Positions 11,777-36,029 of a DNA stretch of 64,000 nt are shown piece after piece. A program made the translations under genes and the position numbers. The notes beneath the pieces are model-generated. The model was not told the DNA's origin and made no database searches. It saw nothing but the letters and a program-made list of their open reading frames with translations. The DNA comes from Beroe forskalii (lineage: Eukaryota > Ctenophora > Nuda > Beroida > Beroidae). Location: assembly GCA_011033025.1 (NCBI GenBank), contig WFMF01000283.1:62001-126000 (forward strand). Reading direction: 5' to 3'. The stretch's first letter is position 1, and every line of letters begins with the position of its first letter.

Positions 11777-12468
11777 TAACGCATTGATGCGGGAGACACA
11801 TTGTAATCTTGATCGTGAGAATCATTGCACGATTATTTGAACTCTTTCATCAGCATCGTCTCCGCTGCCTGATATAACTGTGATATGGTTTTGTAATTTG
11901 TATGAGGCTAAATTTGTGAGTTTAACAAATAATAACATCTTTACTATAGTCACGAGTCATATGATAGGTAGATCACGATTTCCGGCTACTATCTTACTTT
12001 ACAATTATTATACAAATCTTTGAGTTTTTTCTAAGTTGAATATATCATACCTATGATGAATCATATATTTCTATTTTCCTTTTTTATTCAGCGTGACACA
12101 CGAAAATACAATAGTACTGAAGACAAATCATACGTCATGCATGATTGTTTAAAGTATTTTCTCGCTGTAATTTACTGATATGTTTTACAGTCGTTTCGAC
12201 GTAGTACAGTTTACCTACATGATGATCATCGTAGGGCCATTTTTATCTTTATCTGATTCCTGGTATGATAAAGCATAATGTACAAGTACATAAGGTACTA
12301 ATATTTTATCATTCATGCTTATACTTATAGTTTCATATAATTATAGTTTCATATAATTGAACTGGTTCCCCACTCAAGGGTAGCTTTATAATAACTTTCC
12401 CTCTAGACCCAAGTCTAGACTTCTGTTTAACAACTCCCTCTCAAATTTGAGCTAACGATGGTATAAGG

Positions 12469-15400
12469 ATGCTGAGTGCTACCACTCTCCGAAGTTCGTG
12501 TAGAAGTGTGGGAGCACTCCTACTCCCTCGGTCCACTCCCACTCTAGCCACTCCCACTGCTCCCCTAACGCAACCCTCTCTTCCCTTACTACGAACCCCT
12601 GTCAGGACACTGTCTGATGCTGTTAACGACTTTCAAACGGTATGAATTTAATGGAAATGTGCAATCCGGTATCTTATTTCAACTCGTCCAAATTATCTTT
12701 CAGGGACGTAGCCAGGGGAAGCCGACACAGGCTGTTGCCTCCCCCTTTTTAGATGACTAGAGATATAATTTTATTACCTGTTGCTCGATTAACAATGAAA
12801 AACAAGTGAATGAACAATTATTCACTTGCTTGCTGTTTGATCAATGTCACGACGAATTTTGATCCTACGGGTTAGCTAAAACTCTGCTTTTCAAAACAGC
12901 ATTATTTGAATTTCCCGTGTATTGTTTTCATCCATCCCAATTAACAAACACTTCAAGTAAAAAACTCGGATCATTTCAGACCCACGCAGCGAAAGATGTT
13001 CTCATCAGGAAGGGTGGTGTTGCTGAGATTGACACAGCGTATCCTGACGTTGAGAAACTTGAAAAATTCGGTAAGAATTCATTTTCAGAGTATCAACCAT
13101 GTTCGTTTTGGGAGTAAATTTTTCAGAGCATCAACCATGTTGATTCTCATTTTTTCAGAGTAAATTGCGAAAATTTCTACGCTGGCGCGATTTTTTTGCT
13201 GCAGCATCGATTCCGAGATTGGGCTTGTTCGATCGCCGTAATGAGAGTTTGAATGGTTCAAAAGGAGAAGATTTCATCATTTCATGATCTTTTCGAAACC
13301 TCTTGTACATCCATAGTCCATACTCGTTCATAGGATACTTCCTATACCAAAAACATTGAATGTACGTTTCATTGTTTGTATTTACTTGTTGCTGGACGCT
13401 GTTCCATTTGAATCAATTATTGATGGAATAAAATGGTTATCACTTCTCTTCGACGCTCGATAAATGACTTCAAATATCGTTTACTATTAAAGAAAAGTGA
13501 AAAATAACCTCATTTTGCAGGTCAATACGTCGCCAGCATCCTACCCAAGTACATTCAGGATGTAAGGATGACCAGCACTAAAGAACTGGAGATCCTCATA
13601 CATCCAGAAGGTAAGCATTTTTTAGCCCCCGTAATCATTTGAAAGCAGCGGAATCACTTGGAAAGCCCCTCCCTCCCTCTGGCTTATGACTTTATTAGTG
13701 AATATGTGAACGATCCCAAAGTTCAATTATTCTTGCCGTTCTAAAACAGTAAAACAAACAGTGGAAAACACGTCATCTGTAGGCGAACCTGAACTGTGAT
13801 AATGACTTAATTCGTACCCACTTATCCTTCGTTGTTACATTAAGAAGGGCACACGATAAAGTTTAAAGTTGTACATATTAGGTTTTAGCTAAAAGACGTA
13901 GAGATCAGACTTTCCATCTAAGAGTCTACAGACCATTTGTCTTGACTCATTTGCCTTGACCCCATACTCGTTGTACGAGCTGTCGAATCTTTAGTACGGT
14001 ATCAGAAGTACCTGATTTCCATTTATACTTTGTGGACTGCAGGTCCTATAATGGGATAATGGGATAATAAGCACGTATCCTGACAATCACTTCAGCATGC
14101 CAGGAAGTAGCTACATTATATTCAGTACTCTATTTTTCATCCCGATGATAATAATTCTGGTATACTGTATATGGGCCGATATGGGATGCTCCTATCCGTA
14201 ATCCCAAGTTTAATCGTCCCAGTGCTAGGAATGCCCCTTTATTTGCAATAATTCTTTCGATTGCAGGTGTTGTCCCAGTATTGGGGATGCTCAGGGATCA
14301 CACTAACGCCCAGTTCAAAGCTCTGATGGAAATCACTGCAGTGGATATGCCTTCCCGGGAATACAGGTTCGTGATTCAATGACCGGAGAGCTTCAGTCTA
14401 AATCTACCTTTTTAGAACTTGCTCATAGAAACTTTTTCGCGTCGTTTTCATTTCAAGCTCCACCTTCGACCGATGTTTGACGTAACTCGTGCCCTAAAAA
14501 AATAGTGGCAACCTCTGCCTCAAATTCATTTCCCATGTTATGGGGCCAGGGGACCTAATCTGCGTCACCGCACTCCGCAGAAGCCTGTTTTGCACTTTTC
14601 TGAGAAAAGCGCGAGCGGTGCGCACAGGCAAAACGAGGAGTGACGCACAGCATGCGGTAAAGCTTTCACCACCCCATTTCAGGTTTGAGTTGGTGTACTG
14701 TCTGCTCTCAAACTCAACTCATAACCCCCTCTCAGGTTTGAGTTGGTGTACTGTCTGCTCTCACACCGATACAATGCTCGTTGTGTCGTGAAGACCTACA
14801 CAGACGAGTTGACGCCAGTGGACTCCGTCACTGCGTTATTCAAGTCAGCAGACTGGGGCGAGCGAGAGGTTGGCAATGGGCATTAGATAATCAGACACAC
14901 GTTTCATAGCATACTCCATATTTATTTATTTCGTGTTGAATATTCTCCCCTCTTAGCCCCTTCCCTCGATTGGCTTCTCCCCTCTCAAACCCTCTCTCTG
15001 TTTGTCTTCTCCCCTCTCAACCCCTCCCTCCCCCCTCAGGTATGGGACATGTACGGGGTTTTCTTCTCGGGACACCCTGACCTGCGTCGTATCCTGACTG
15101 ACTACGGCTTCGAAGGACACCCCCAGAGGAAGGACTTTCCTCTTTCAGGATACACCGAGGTTAGTGAAATTAAGTGTTTTACCAATGGCTGAAAAGCTTA
15201 CCCATGGCTGAAAAGCTTACCCATGGCTGAAATGCTTACCGATTGCCGAAGAGCTTACCCATGGCTGATAAGCTTACCCATGGCTGTTATGCTTATTGCT
15301 TACCCATGACTGAAAAGCTTACCGCAGCACGCTACTGGTGAGCTTTAAGGGTTATCGCGAGATGCAGAGGGAAGAATATTTGGAAACCCCGAGGGACTTA

Positions 15401-17902
15401 GTCTCATTGCTGTGATTAACCCACTCCCTCCCACTCCCTAGTCCCTCCCCTATAGGTTCGGTATGACAACGAGTTGTGTCGTGTAGTGTACGAGCCCGTG
15501 GAGGTAGCTCAGGAGTTCAGGAAGTTCGAGCTGGACACCCCTTGGGAACTCTTCCCCAACTACAGGTACCTACTAGAACTGGGGGGGGGGGTCCACCGGC
15601 CAACGGCCAACCGTCTTAAAAATTCGGTGTTTCGGCCAATTGGCCGTTGGCCGGTTGGCCGTTTTTTTCCTTTTTCATCCCTGGTTTCGTCCAGAAGCAT
15701 TATAGTTGAAAGTTGTGAGAGAAAAAGTTGTTACAATTTCTATAACTGGCATTTTCCTGCTAATTTGATCGGTGGGGGGTGTCAAATGTGTCAATCAAGG
15801 TTGTTCAAACAGTTGAAATTAGCCCTTGTGCTTGAAGAAGGCCCAAGCTCCATATGTTTATATAATGCTGTTTTATGTTGCCAAAATCAACTTTTGAAAG
15901 TTGTTAATGGTCCAGGATATTATGTAGATTAACCCTTGATAAGTTCAAGTGTAGACCATCCCACCTGTAAGGTTCTTCCCTTATAGTCTTAAAAATCCAT
16001 TGCAGTATAGTCATGTTGTCTTATCCCTGATTCCCTGCCACGTCTGGAACTATTTTCTGTTCATGTATGAAACATATGATTCTATTGACTGTCTCCCTGC
16101 ATGTATATGACCTAGGGATGTCATTCACGAGCCCTTGCCTAGCAGTCCTAAATAGTTTATGCAGTCCAAGTACTAAGGCCTTATGGTTTGCAATGATTCC
16201 TAGGATTGGCTCAGGCCTTTTTGTAGTGCAGCATGCAATTCATTTGACCCTCCGACAATACACCCCTAACACTTGATCTTTAAGACATGTAGTCATAGTC
16301 AGGAAGCTGTCAGCAGTAGGTCTGGAGTAGTTCCCGATGAGGATTTGGATCCTCTCGTTCCTCCTTGTTTCCAGGGCAGATGGCTTGATCACGTCTCCTC
16401 TGTAGGGCGTAGGCACGGAACATCTTGGTTCAGGAGAGGTTCACCCCACATAAAGACCTTAAATAAGCTGCGGATTATTGCGTTTGATCTGTGTTGATTC
16501 ATCGAGGAGTGCAATGCCAGGGGGGGGTTAAATGTCGCTGCAATCCTCGAACTGTGATGTTTGATCCCCCGCTTTGCTCTACAGATAGAGGAACTATCTG
16601 GTAAAGGTAGGGATCTGTTGTAGCTTGGGGAATGGGGACCAGATGCACCATCATATCCAGGATGTGCAGGCTAAGCGATTTGTCTAGGCACCAAGGTTTG
16701 CACCCAGGTAGAGGGATAGATCTGTGTGCAGCAGGAGGGGAAGTTGGTGGTTTCTGCAACACTCGATTGGGATGGACAAGGAATCCATTGGCGAGGGCCA
16801 GGAGCTGCAAGACAGGATGAAAATACTGAGGAGGAGACTGGGCACAAGACTCAGAACGAAGTTGAGGAGCAGTGGCTGATCATGAGGAGTTGAGGAGGAG
16901 GCCAAGGTACTAAGGCGGGACAGGGCTGAGGAATCCATGGTACTTTAGTGTGAGGCACTGAGTCAGGGCGACTAGATGGGCAGGGGCACTTTCAGGGCTA
17001 AATTGGGGCAAAGAGGGCTGTACTGGAAAGAAGGATGGTGGAAGAATGAAGTCAGGAGGTGAAGCTGAAGGGAGCACTGGTGTTGAAGGAGGTAATATAA
17101 GTTGTGGAAAGGTGATATTAGTGGTTGGAACTGGTTGCAGGGCCTTGAGGTTGACAGAATTCTGGGAAGCCAACTTTAGCTCCAATAGTCCAATGTCAGG
17201 ACTCTGTGCCGCAGTCTTATTAATTGGCAATCCCTTTCATCAGAATTAAGGAGCCCTCATGCAAGGAGATTTTTTTTCAAGCACTCAAGTACTTTCCCGG
17301 CCACTGGAACATATTCAATACCTCTTGGTGAACCTATTTAGATGTTAACAGTAGGATGATCCTGGTCCATGAGTTGCTAAAAGTACTAGACTGTACGAAA
17401 ATGAGCTAAATTATCTTTAATATCACATTTTTTCGATATTAGTGTCTTCAAATGTACTCAGATGTGTTCTTAGAACTATTACAAACAACTTTCTCTCTGG
17501 GAGTTTTCTGATTGGACCCCCCTAAAGAGCGTAAATATCAAAAATAAAAAAACGGCCAACCGTCTAAAAAATTTTCAATTTCGGCCAATTGGCCGTTGGC
17601 CGTTGGCCGGTGGACCCCCCCCAGAACTGTATGGGACGTCAATTACATCTCCCTCGAGGGATCTTAATACAACGCGTTTAATTTGTGATTGTTTTTCAAT
17701 ATTTCATATGCATCAACGACTTTGTTTGAAAATGAAATAAGTATTTTTGAACCCTACTCGCCGACCTATTGAGTATTGACTCATGCACGTGAAAAATTTG
17801 CATATTTGACTTCTGCTGATTCTACTTGACTTCCTCCTCAGAGAAACGCCAGAACATCTACTGGAAGCTGCAAAAGATACGCAACCAGAGGAGGCTAAGT
17901 GA
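12469..17902 (+). CDS. NDUFS3: NADH dehydrogenase (ubiquinone) iron-sulfur protein 3, complex I 30-kDa subunit (block A)
   Basis: Eight exons join in frame to 291 residues: 12469-12639, 12980-13070, 13521-13610, 14267-14366, 14736-14868, 15040-15159, 15456-15565, 17842-17902. The protein is a core subunit of the peripheral (Q-module) arm of mitochondrial complex I. The N-terminus is a basic, Ser/Thr/Pro-rich targeting peptide. The family signature is clear: [60 protein letters not shown] and a [10 protein letters not shown] motif near the end. The vertebrate protein is about 264 residues. Intron 7 carries a 2.0-kb transposon. Exon 5 has a duplicated acceptor 53 bp upstream that would break the frame. 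The start codon is preceded by a two-codon upstream frame (12458-12466). Confidence 0.96.
14530..14652. mobile_element. Short GC-rich foldback element in NDUFS3 intron 4 (block A only)
   Basis: CTGCGTCACCGCACTCC and GTTTTGC near the left end pair with GCAAAACGAGGAGTGACGC near the right end. Block B lacks this stretch (near 41195). It resembles the GC-rich foldbacks at 2.2-2.7 kb in style, though not in sequence. No clear target duplication was seen. Confidence 0.45.
14683..14745 (+). repeat. Tandem copy of the NDUFS3 exon 5 start with its acceptor (block A)
   Basis: CAG followed by GTTTGAGTTGGTGTACTGTC occurs at 14683 and again at 14736, each behind a pyrimidine tract. The second is the in-frame acceptor; the first is 53 bp upstream and would shift the frame. 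The same duplication in block B is 54 bp long. Confidence 0.85.
15178..15330. repeat. About 19-bp tandem repeat in NDUFS3 intron 6 (block A)
   Basis: ACCCATGGCTGAAAAGCTT is repeated about seven times with substitutions. Block B has a single degenerate unit at the same place (near 41740), so the expansion is specific to one copy. Confidence 0.8.
15582..17622. mobile_element. 2.0-kb DNA transposon in NDUFS3 intron 7 (block A only)
   Basis: Inverted ends of 40 bp or more start with a G run and continue TCCACCGGCCAACGGCCAA, with a second GGCCAATTGGCCGTTGGCC motif inside. They are flanked by the 7-bp direct repeat AGAACTG (15575-15581 and 17623-17629). Block B intron 7 lacks the element. The interior has only short open frames on both strands, including a proline-rich one at 16910-17230 minus, with no recognisable transposase. 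It is probably a non-autonomous or decayed copy. The G-run start and 7-bp duplication recall the element at 5736-9479, but internal sequences differ. Confidence 0.85.
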
Positions 17903-18578
17903 TTGGAGCTCCGGTTCTAGAATAAATGAAAGCAATTCCATATCAGGAGTTGGGGCTTTTTCTTGGTTATCATGAACGTTACGTGATACATATATTATGG
18001 ATTGCGCTTCTAATTTATTGATTGATTCGCCATGATAGTTCTATGTTTAGGTGATTGGCAATGCATGGCTCTACCTTGATATAGAGAATTCATGGAAACT
18101 TGAAAATATTCAATAACTAGAGCGCATGGGAGAGCTCAATGAAATAGGAAATAACTTGTCTAACTTATTGCTTTTGATAATTACATTGCGATGAATAGGT
18201 ATGTACGTTGTTTGGGCTCAAGGAATGGTGAAATTAGCTCTCATATGGATCTTAGTTTGTAAATCTCGTAAATTTTGTGATTTCTAAAAATACTTATATT
18301 TTGATGAAACTACCGCTTGTTTTACTAATGATGTCTTAGAATTCTGAAATCATGTTGTACTGCTTGGTTGGTTTGTTTGCTTTGTTTGTGTTTGCTTCCA
18401 TGTAGATTTAACAAGACCTAAGACCATTCTGTACGTTTACCAACTGTAAATTTCAGTAAGTCTCTAAGTAGTGAGAGTAATTTGAAGCCAGATTAGACTG
18501 GTGTCAAAGATAACTGGTGTCAGTTAAACAATGGTGTGACTATATTTTCCCTGTGTATAACTTCACACTGCTTGAGCT

Positions 18579-29737
<11,159 letters not shown>

Positions 29738-31414
29738 ATCAGGCAAATGATAGTGATGAAGTATAAGGATGTGTTGTGTTTTCATTTTGATATTATATCA
29801 ATATATTCATGTAGATTGTAGAGGTTTAGCCAGTTATATTGGCGGGTCTTAGAACGTGTGTAAAAATTGTAAAAATTTCGGTAATCTAATTTAATTGTGC
29901 TATAAATTGAAGCAATTCTTGCAGCGAGTTTATGGATTGGCAACGGCATTTTCTGATTTCGGAATGGGAAAATCGTTGTTTAGATGAAAGTGTAATACTT
30001 TTTTGATACTTTTAATTTAAGATCACATGAAGAACAAATAAATTGAATTCCTTTAAATATTCAAGTTATTGCCATGATAATATGTGTTATTTATGATTAC
30101 TCAATAACAAGAGTATTCGATAAAGATTTAAGCCCGCTAAAATCAGCCTGTCATTGGTGCAAATGAAACTCAAACCGTGAAATTTAACCAAGCTAAGCTG
30201 CGCTATTTGAACGATGGGCTAAGACGCGCACTAGCAGCACTAACAATCGTACTCTCTAAAATTTGGTGATTTTCCATAAAAAGTTGTCATCGACATTGGT
30301 TTGTACTGCAGCGCACGTACGTTTACATGGTCGTACTTCTAGATTTATTGATCAACTCAATATTTGATCCAATTTCAAAACAAGCCACTTGTGACTTGTA
30401 TGCTGTATTTGTTTATTCAATCTTGATGTATTGTAGCTATCTGGTTTCAATTAATTGCTGAAATAGCACCATGAACCATACATCTATCTTATTAGCTGGG
30501 CTTTTGAATTTTATCGAGTCGAAACACAAATTTATCAAAATTAAAGCAAACCAAATGAAACCTCTCGCATTCAAACGTTTCTGATCCCACACAGTTTTGT
30601 CAACAAATCAAGTTGTCTCTCCATTGGCCATGTTGTTCACTGAGATTTGCAGTTAGCAAATTCTCTGCTTGTTTCTGCATTCTCACTGGTCATCGTCCTT
30701 TTTCCTCTAAAAGCTCATTCGAAGGCCCTGCCACCTCCCCATCCCTGTTTCTTCATCCAGGTCTTCACATTCCTCCTCGGATCAAGGCGCTCTAGCTCCA
30801 CTGTCTCAGATTGTGTTACCCTCTGCACTTCGATATGTTCGACTTCGTCATCCATTCCAACACAGCACAAGAACATGGATATGCGTAGGCAGCAGTAGAT
30901 CACGGCATTCTTAATCTGGAGGATAGGGATGGAGTAATCATCGGTACCTGGCAACTGTAAACCGCTCAGTATTATCCGCAATCATTCTCTCAAATAGGTT
31001 TTAATGACAAGTAAAATATATCTCACTTCATTCACTTCAATTAAGCAGTTTTATATTTGCCTTCATTACCTGTTCCGATGTTTCTGGTTTAGTGTCTGGA
31101 TTGTCTGCTCTCTCATCCCTCTTTATATGACCCAGCCTGTCTGCTCTGTAACTGTAAACGGGATATGTCAGGGTTTTATCCGGAAAGTACCCCCTGGTCG
31201 CACGGAATTCAGTTTCACATCTCAAACAAATTATACAAAATATTACTGAACCAAATGAGTCGAAACGCCGCAATTTTTTGCGGGGTGGTAGAAAATGGAT
31301 TTAGCTGGCTGGTAAATACAAAATTCATTATTGATGCTTTACTTTTCTCGTAAAAGACAAAAGGCGTTATAATGAACCATCGCTCAGGGCCGTTTGATAA
31401 TATTTTTTATGTAT
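29738..31414. other. 3' flank of katanin and spacer, no gene seen
   Basis: Up to about 30725 the sequence matches the katanin 3' flank of block B. Beyond that it is unique in the window. AATAAA near 30038 could serve polyadenylation. I found no exon or RNA gene. Confidence 0.6.
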
Positions 31415-31418
31415 TTAA

Positions 31419-32948
31419 AGGGGTAGTTCACTAGGTGACTTTTAAGAAAATTAAAATGGTTATGATTTTATCACTTCTCACGTTGCATGTTTAAATGTAA
31501 ATCCCCTTCTATCTCGAAAGGCCGCGGTTATTGCGGTTTATAGATTTCAGCGCGATGACGTCGGGGGCAACGGGTTGCCGCGCCTTCAATACGTGTGAAA
31601 TTTTGTATTGGGGATATAATATAAAGAAATGGGGTGTTAAATTGGGTACAAGTGTCAGTTTTCAGTTGATCGTTTAAGAATTTTGTTTTCTTTAATGTTT
31701 AAAGTATTGAATTTAAAAATTTCAATAGTCACAAGAAAAAAAAAATTTTGCCCAATCATTTTATTATAACACATTTTTTTGCAAAATGATTACGCTTATA
31801 TGTTCTTGAATCATGATTGGGGGAACTTCCCCTATCGATAAATATTAAAATTCATCATTCAACAAAATGTTTTGTTTTCTGAAAAATTTTTTCAAACAGT
31901 GCTATATGTGCTGACTTTATAAAAACAAAAATGAAATAATCTCCATCTTGCTTTGGCCCATGTATTTACTCCCTTTTATTGAAATCTGTTTTTCAAATTC
32001 CCCTTTTTTTTCTCCCATCTAAATAAACCTTAGTATTTGTAATTCTGCCAAAAAATATGGAAAGAATCCTGACATTAACAGTAACCATCTTCAGGCGGAA
32101 GATCTCGAATCATCTTTGTTTCTTCAACTGTGATCACCTCATTCTCTGAACTGTCTTTTTTAACATTCATATCAACTGATCAACAAGGGGGTTTTTGTCA
32201 GCAGCGCCCTTTGGTTGAACTTGAAACTAATAAAGTGTCTGCAACCCCGTATTAATCTGCCGTGCCCGCTGTCCCGTCTTTAAAATCACTTCCCCCTATA
32301 ATATTTAGTTTTTATCTTGTAAATTGTCGGTTTATCTTCTTTTTAGCAGCGAAAGGGGGATCACGCCAAAAAACTTTTTATTTTTTTACTTACAACAACA
32401 TAGGTCATCATCACAGTTTAATCATAGTTGACATTTTTTGGGGTTTTTTTTTTAAAATTTATTAAAATGCCATAAAATTTCTGTCAGATAATTTTGTGTT
32501 GTGAAAAATGAATTACTAAGCGTGAGTGGTACCAATATCATTCCGGGTCTACATTTTTTCCTTTTCCGAATTTTTTAAAAAATTTCATGAAACATTATCT
32601 GCAATACGGATTTAAAAACGTAAATTATTTTATTTATTTTACATATATTCAGTGCCTTTTTCCCTGAATCCTGTTACCTCTTTATTGCTTGTGTTATTAT
32701 CTTACATCATGGGTTGAGAAAGTTTAAATTTTAAAATGAAAAACAAAAAGTAATTCAAAATACAAAAAACTTTCGGCAGGAAAAACTTTTTACCTTTCCC
32801 TAGCGTTCTGATAGCGTTTGTTGCGGTGTGCCCTGACGTCATCCGCCCCAAAATGCGATTTTCGCGATCAAATAACTTAAACACAGGGTTTTCTTTTTTT
32901 TTAAAAAAAAAACATAAAAAATGGCACTTTTTAAAGTGTACTACCCCT
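31419..32948. mobile_element. 1.5-kb TTAA-flanked DNA element between blocks A and B
   Basis: The ends AGGGGTAGTTCACT and AGTGTACTACCCCT are imperfect inverted repeats, directly bordered by TTAA at 31415-31418 and 32949-32952. TTAA targets are used by piggyBac and Kolobok elements; I cannot choose between them. There is no transposase, and the interior is AT-rich with poly-T runs. It lies in the spacer joining the two blocks, so no empty site is available for comparison. Confidence 0.7.
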
Positions 32949-32952
32949 TTAA

Positions 32953-33449
32953 TTTCTCGATGTCATATATACCCGAAATAAAAATCTTTGGCCAAAAAAA
33001 TAGTCATTCTGGGCCTGTCAAACATGCTCCCGATCGATCGACCACCTATCTGATCGACTGATGTGTTATACAGGCCCCTAATAAGGATGGCTGGATACTT
33101 GATGTATAGTAAGGTGTATAGTGTACAATACTCGAAAGTAAAGAAAATTTATGACACGGTTTTGCAGCTGCTTTAATTCTTTCTTCAATCTTTACCAGTC
33201 ACTGTCTTCCTTCATAAGATTGAAGGCTTCTAGTGTGCAGCCTTGTTGAAATTTGACTTCAACTCAATCTCTTGTCACAGCTCACATAAGAAATAGCACC
33301 TCAGTCAACCTTGGAAATTCTGCTGAAGTCCTTACTGTCACACGCGAGTTGCATTCCGTAATTTTGCAGCGCGCGCGACCGCGCATTCCCGTTCTCAATT
33401 CCTTTCCACTTCGCGAATTCACTTACAGTTCTCGAGAGGGTCTATCACT
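32953..33449. other. Spacer before block B, no gene seen
   Basis: This unique sequence lies between the TTAA element and the start of block B similarity. GC-rich stretches near 33370-33400 (CGCGCGCGACCGCGC) resemble the foldback debris found upstream of block A. Confidence 0.5.
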
Positions 33450-33903
33450 CTATCATTCTGTCAACGGTTCCTAAGCCCGCATTAGTCGTGTGTGTACGCG
33501 CCGCGGCGCCGCGCGCTTAATCCCCACTGAGGAACCACGCCGCGCAACAGAAACAGGCCGAGTATACGTATTTCATGTCAACAGCTTTACCTATTTCAAT
33601 TCAACTTGTCGTACGATGTTTGCCACATGCTATGTGTCCCTGTTTGTTCGCGCGCGCAAAATAGGTTCCACAACGTAAGACAAGAAATAATAGCAGTGTC
33701 TTTTAGTTTTATTGCTGAGAGAATTGATGTTTTATTTTATTCTATTCGTTGATGCTGTGAAACAAATATTTTTTGATAAAGCAATCCAACCCCTTCACAA
33801 TATACATCACTATTCTAATAATCTACTGACAGTTTAAGTTCATTTAAATTTCTTCTTAGTTCTTTAGGAACACAACATTCTCAAATTTGAATATATTAAG
33901 TTA

Positions 33904-34007
33904 TCGTAGGATGTTACCCTACCCTCGCGCGCGCGTCGCAACGTTCCACATTTGGACGTCACTTTGCGCCAACAAGTCAGAAGAAAGGGACGGACATCGC
34001 CCGTCGA
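33904..34007. mobile_element. 104-bp insertion with 9-bp direct repeat (block B only)
   Basis: ATTAAGTTA occurs at 33895-33903 and 34008-34016, and block A has a single copy near 3263-3271. The insert is CG-rich (CCCTCGCGCGCGCGTCG). It starts TCG and ends CGA but has no longer inverted ends. A 9-bp duplication would fit a Mutator-like element; this is only a suggestion. Confidence 0.5.
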
Positions 34008-34408
34008 ATTAAGTTAACACTCCTTTTTATTATTGCAGGTTTTGTTATCTAGATATAATCTTAATAATCAATTTCTCATTTGTGGCTGGAAGATCCAGTT
34101 AAACGTGGAAGTTTGATGATAGTTTTTATGAAAACAGTGTTGATGTGCTTATCAAAACCATCTATTTCATTTTATTTTCTAACTTTTGGTTTTGTTTAAA
34201 ACTTGATATGACTGCATTTATCTCAATCTTGAATTTAATCTAATTATATCTTCCAAACATCAAAGCATTCATTGATTTGATTATAACCAATGAATTGTTC
34301 ATTATTGTTGTTGTTATTATGTGGTTTCAACATTTGCAATTGATTGTATTTTCAGCTTTCATGAGATTTTTGAAAGGCATTTAGGACTATTTTTCTAGGG
34401 AAGTAGGG

Positions 34409-35419
34409 ATGCTTTGTCGAAGGATATATTCAAACAGACACATTTGTACAACCAGACACTTGAGTTTTGTTGGAAGTAATGATCCAGACATGAAAAAGGA
34501 CACTCTGTTTGATTCTAATTTTGAAGTTAGGGACCAAGTTTATCTGCGTCCAGTTAATCCAATCATGTCCTTTTTGTTGTCAAAGACCTGGAAATGGAAG
34601 CACAAGGTTTGACAATATCTATGTAATGTCTTTAAGTTCATTTTCTTTTTAGATTTTTCCAAGCATTTTAACTTCATGAATAGTTCTTGCTCCTATCCAT
34701 CTCTATTTTGAATTATGCTGGTGCACTGTCATAGCACTGTCATAGCACTGCTTGATTGTATTGTTTTCGTGGCACAACTGTGCAATTAATTAAGTTGATG
34801 TGCCACTATAATTTATAAGTTTAAATTATTATTATTATTATTCTATAAGAAATATTACAACACTAATTTACATTTACACATCTTTGAGTGAAGAAAAAGA
34901 AATTGTATTCATTAGACTTATTCAATTCTTTAATTTCGTCATCATTTGCAGCTTGCTATTCTTCTGGGTGGTAAAGTGCCTGAAATAAAATCTGAAGCAG
35001 AGGTTATTGAAAGAAATGAGCTAATGTATCGCCTAGAGGAATTTTATTTAGAGATTCCTCAGAGAATGCCAGATCAAGAATGGTTTAATGATCTAATTGA
35101 ACACTATACAAAATATAATGATGTTGATGGTGCTAGGGATATATGGAAGTGGATTGCAGCACATGATATTTGGGTTAATATGGATCAAGATGTTATAGAT
35201 AAGTTTGAGGAATTCTTCAGTAGAAATGATCCCAAATCATTAACAAAACTTTCGCCTCATCAAGAGCAATTGAGACTTGAATTGCATGAAAAGTTCAAAG
35301 AAATGAATGACAATCCAGAGAGGTGGTACAAAAAACGATTGATTGCAATAGAACAACCAAAACGTCCAGGTCTTCCATTACCACCTGGTGACAGACCTTT
35401 CAGTGGGGGTGGGTTTTAA
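34409..35419 (+). CDS. Probable mitochondrial protein, paralogue 1 (block B)
   Basis: Two exons, 34409-34606 and 34952-35419, encode 221 residues nearly identical to block A. The visible difference is a Thr to Ser change shortly after the second exon starts (KVPEIKSEAE). The intron contains a B-only insertion of about 140 bp (34704-34843). The targeting peptide and the IPQRMPDQEWFNDLIEHY core are intact. Very low coding divergence next to indel-rich introns indicates purifying selection on both copies, or allelic status. Confidence 0.75.
34704..34843. mobile_element. About 140-bp insertion ending in an ATT run (block B only)
   Basis: Block A passes directly from CATCTCTATT to CTATAAGAAA (near 4690), whereas block B has about 140 bp between. 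The insert contains a repeated GCACTGTCATA, an inverted GTGGCACAACT/TGATGTGCCAC pair and a terminal (ATT)n tract. A short retroposon or MITE is possible; no family was recognised. Confidence 0.4.
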
Positions 35420-36029
35420 GTTGATTTATTATTATACTCTTTATTCAAACATACCATGATAGATTTTCTCAAAGGTTCTCAGTTTAGGAAGAGTTTTGAT
35501 AACATGAGTATTTGTTTTGACTTACACCAGAAGTAATAATAGTCATTGCAATAAGGGTCTGTTTACTAGTTTCTGCTGAAGGTGGTTCTTAATTAACACT
35601 GTCTATTAAGTTATCCAGAAAGGTTAATCATTTAAATAATGTTGTGAAAGCAAAACATTGAGAAATAAGGTAGGTAGTTTAAGTTTGAATTGTTTTTATA
35701 ATTTATTAATAATTTCATGTATATTCTTTAATATATCTAGTGGGATTCATGATTTGCATGAATCTTATCATTCTAATATCATTGAATTTGTGTAAATTAT
35801 GTTTCATATAATATTTAAAATGTAAATGATATGACCATAAAATGTGTCATTACCTAGGGCACTGTTCAATGTAGTGTTCCTTTTTTGAGTGGACAACATT
35901 TCATAATTTTCTTGTTTATATTTTTGCTGTGAATTTTGGTTTCAATTGTGGATGCCTACATTTGATTTTACCACAGTCATAATTTTAATTTTGAATTAAT
36001 ATTAACTAACTGAGGAATAGCAATTAAAT

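Noticed and set aside
16632-17249. Proline-rich and serine/leucine-rich frames inside the NDUFS3 intron 7 transposon
   Set aside because: Overlapping short frames on both strands without recognised domains; they could be relics of an internal gene but cannot be supported.
31419-32948. Calling the TTAA elements piggyBac
   Set aside because: TTAA targets are also used by Kolobok, the ends are not decisive and no transposase is present.
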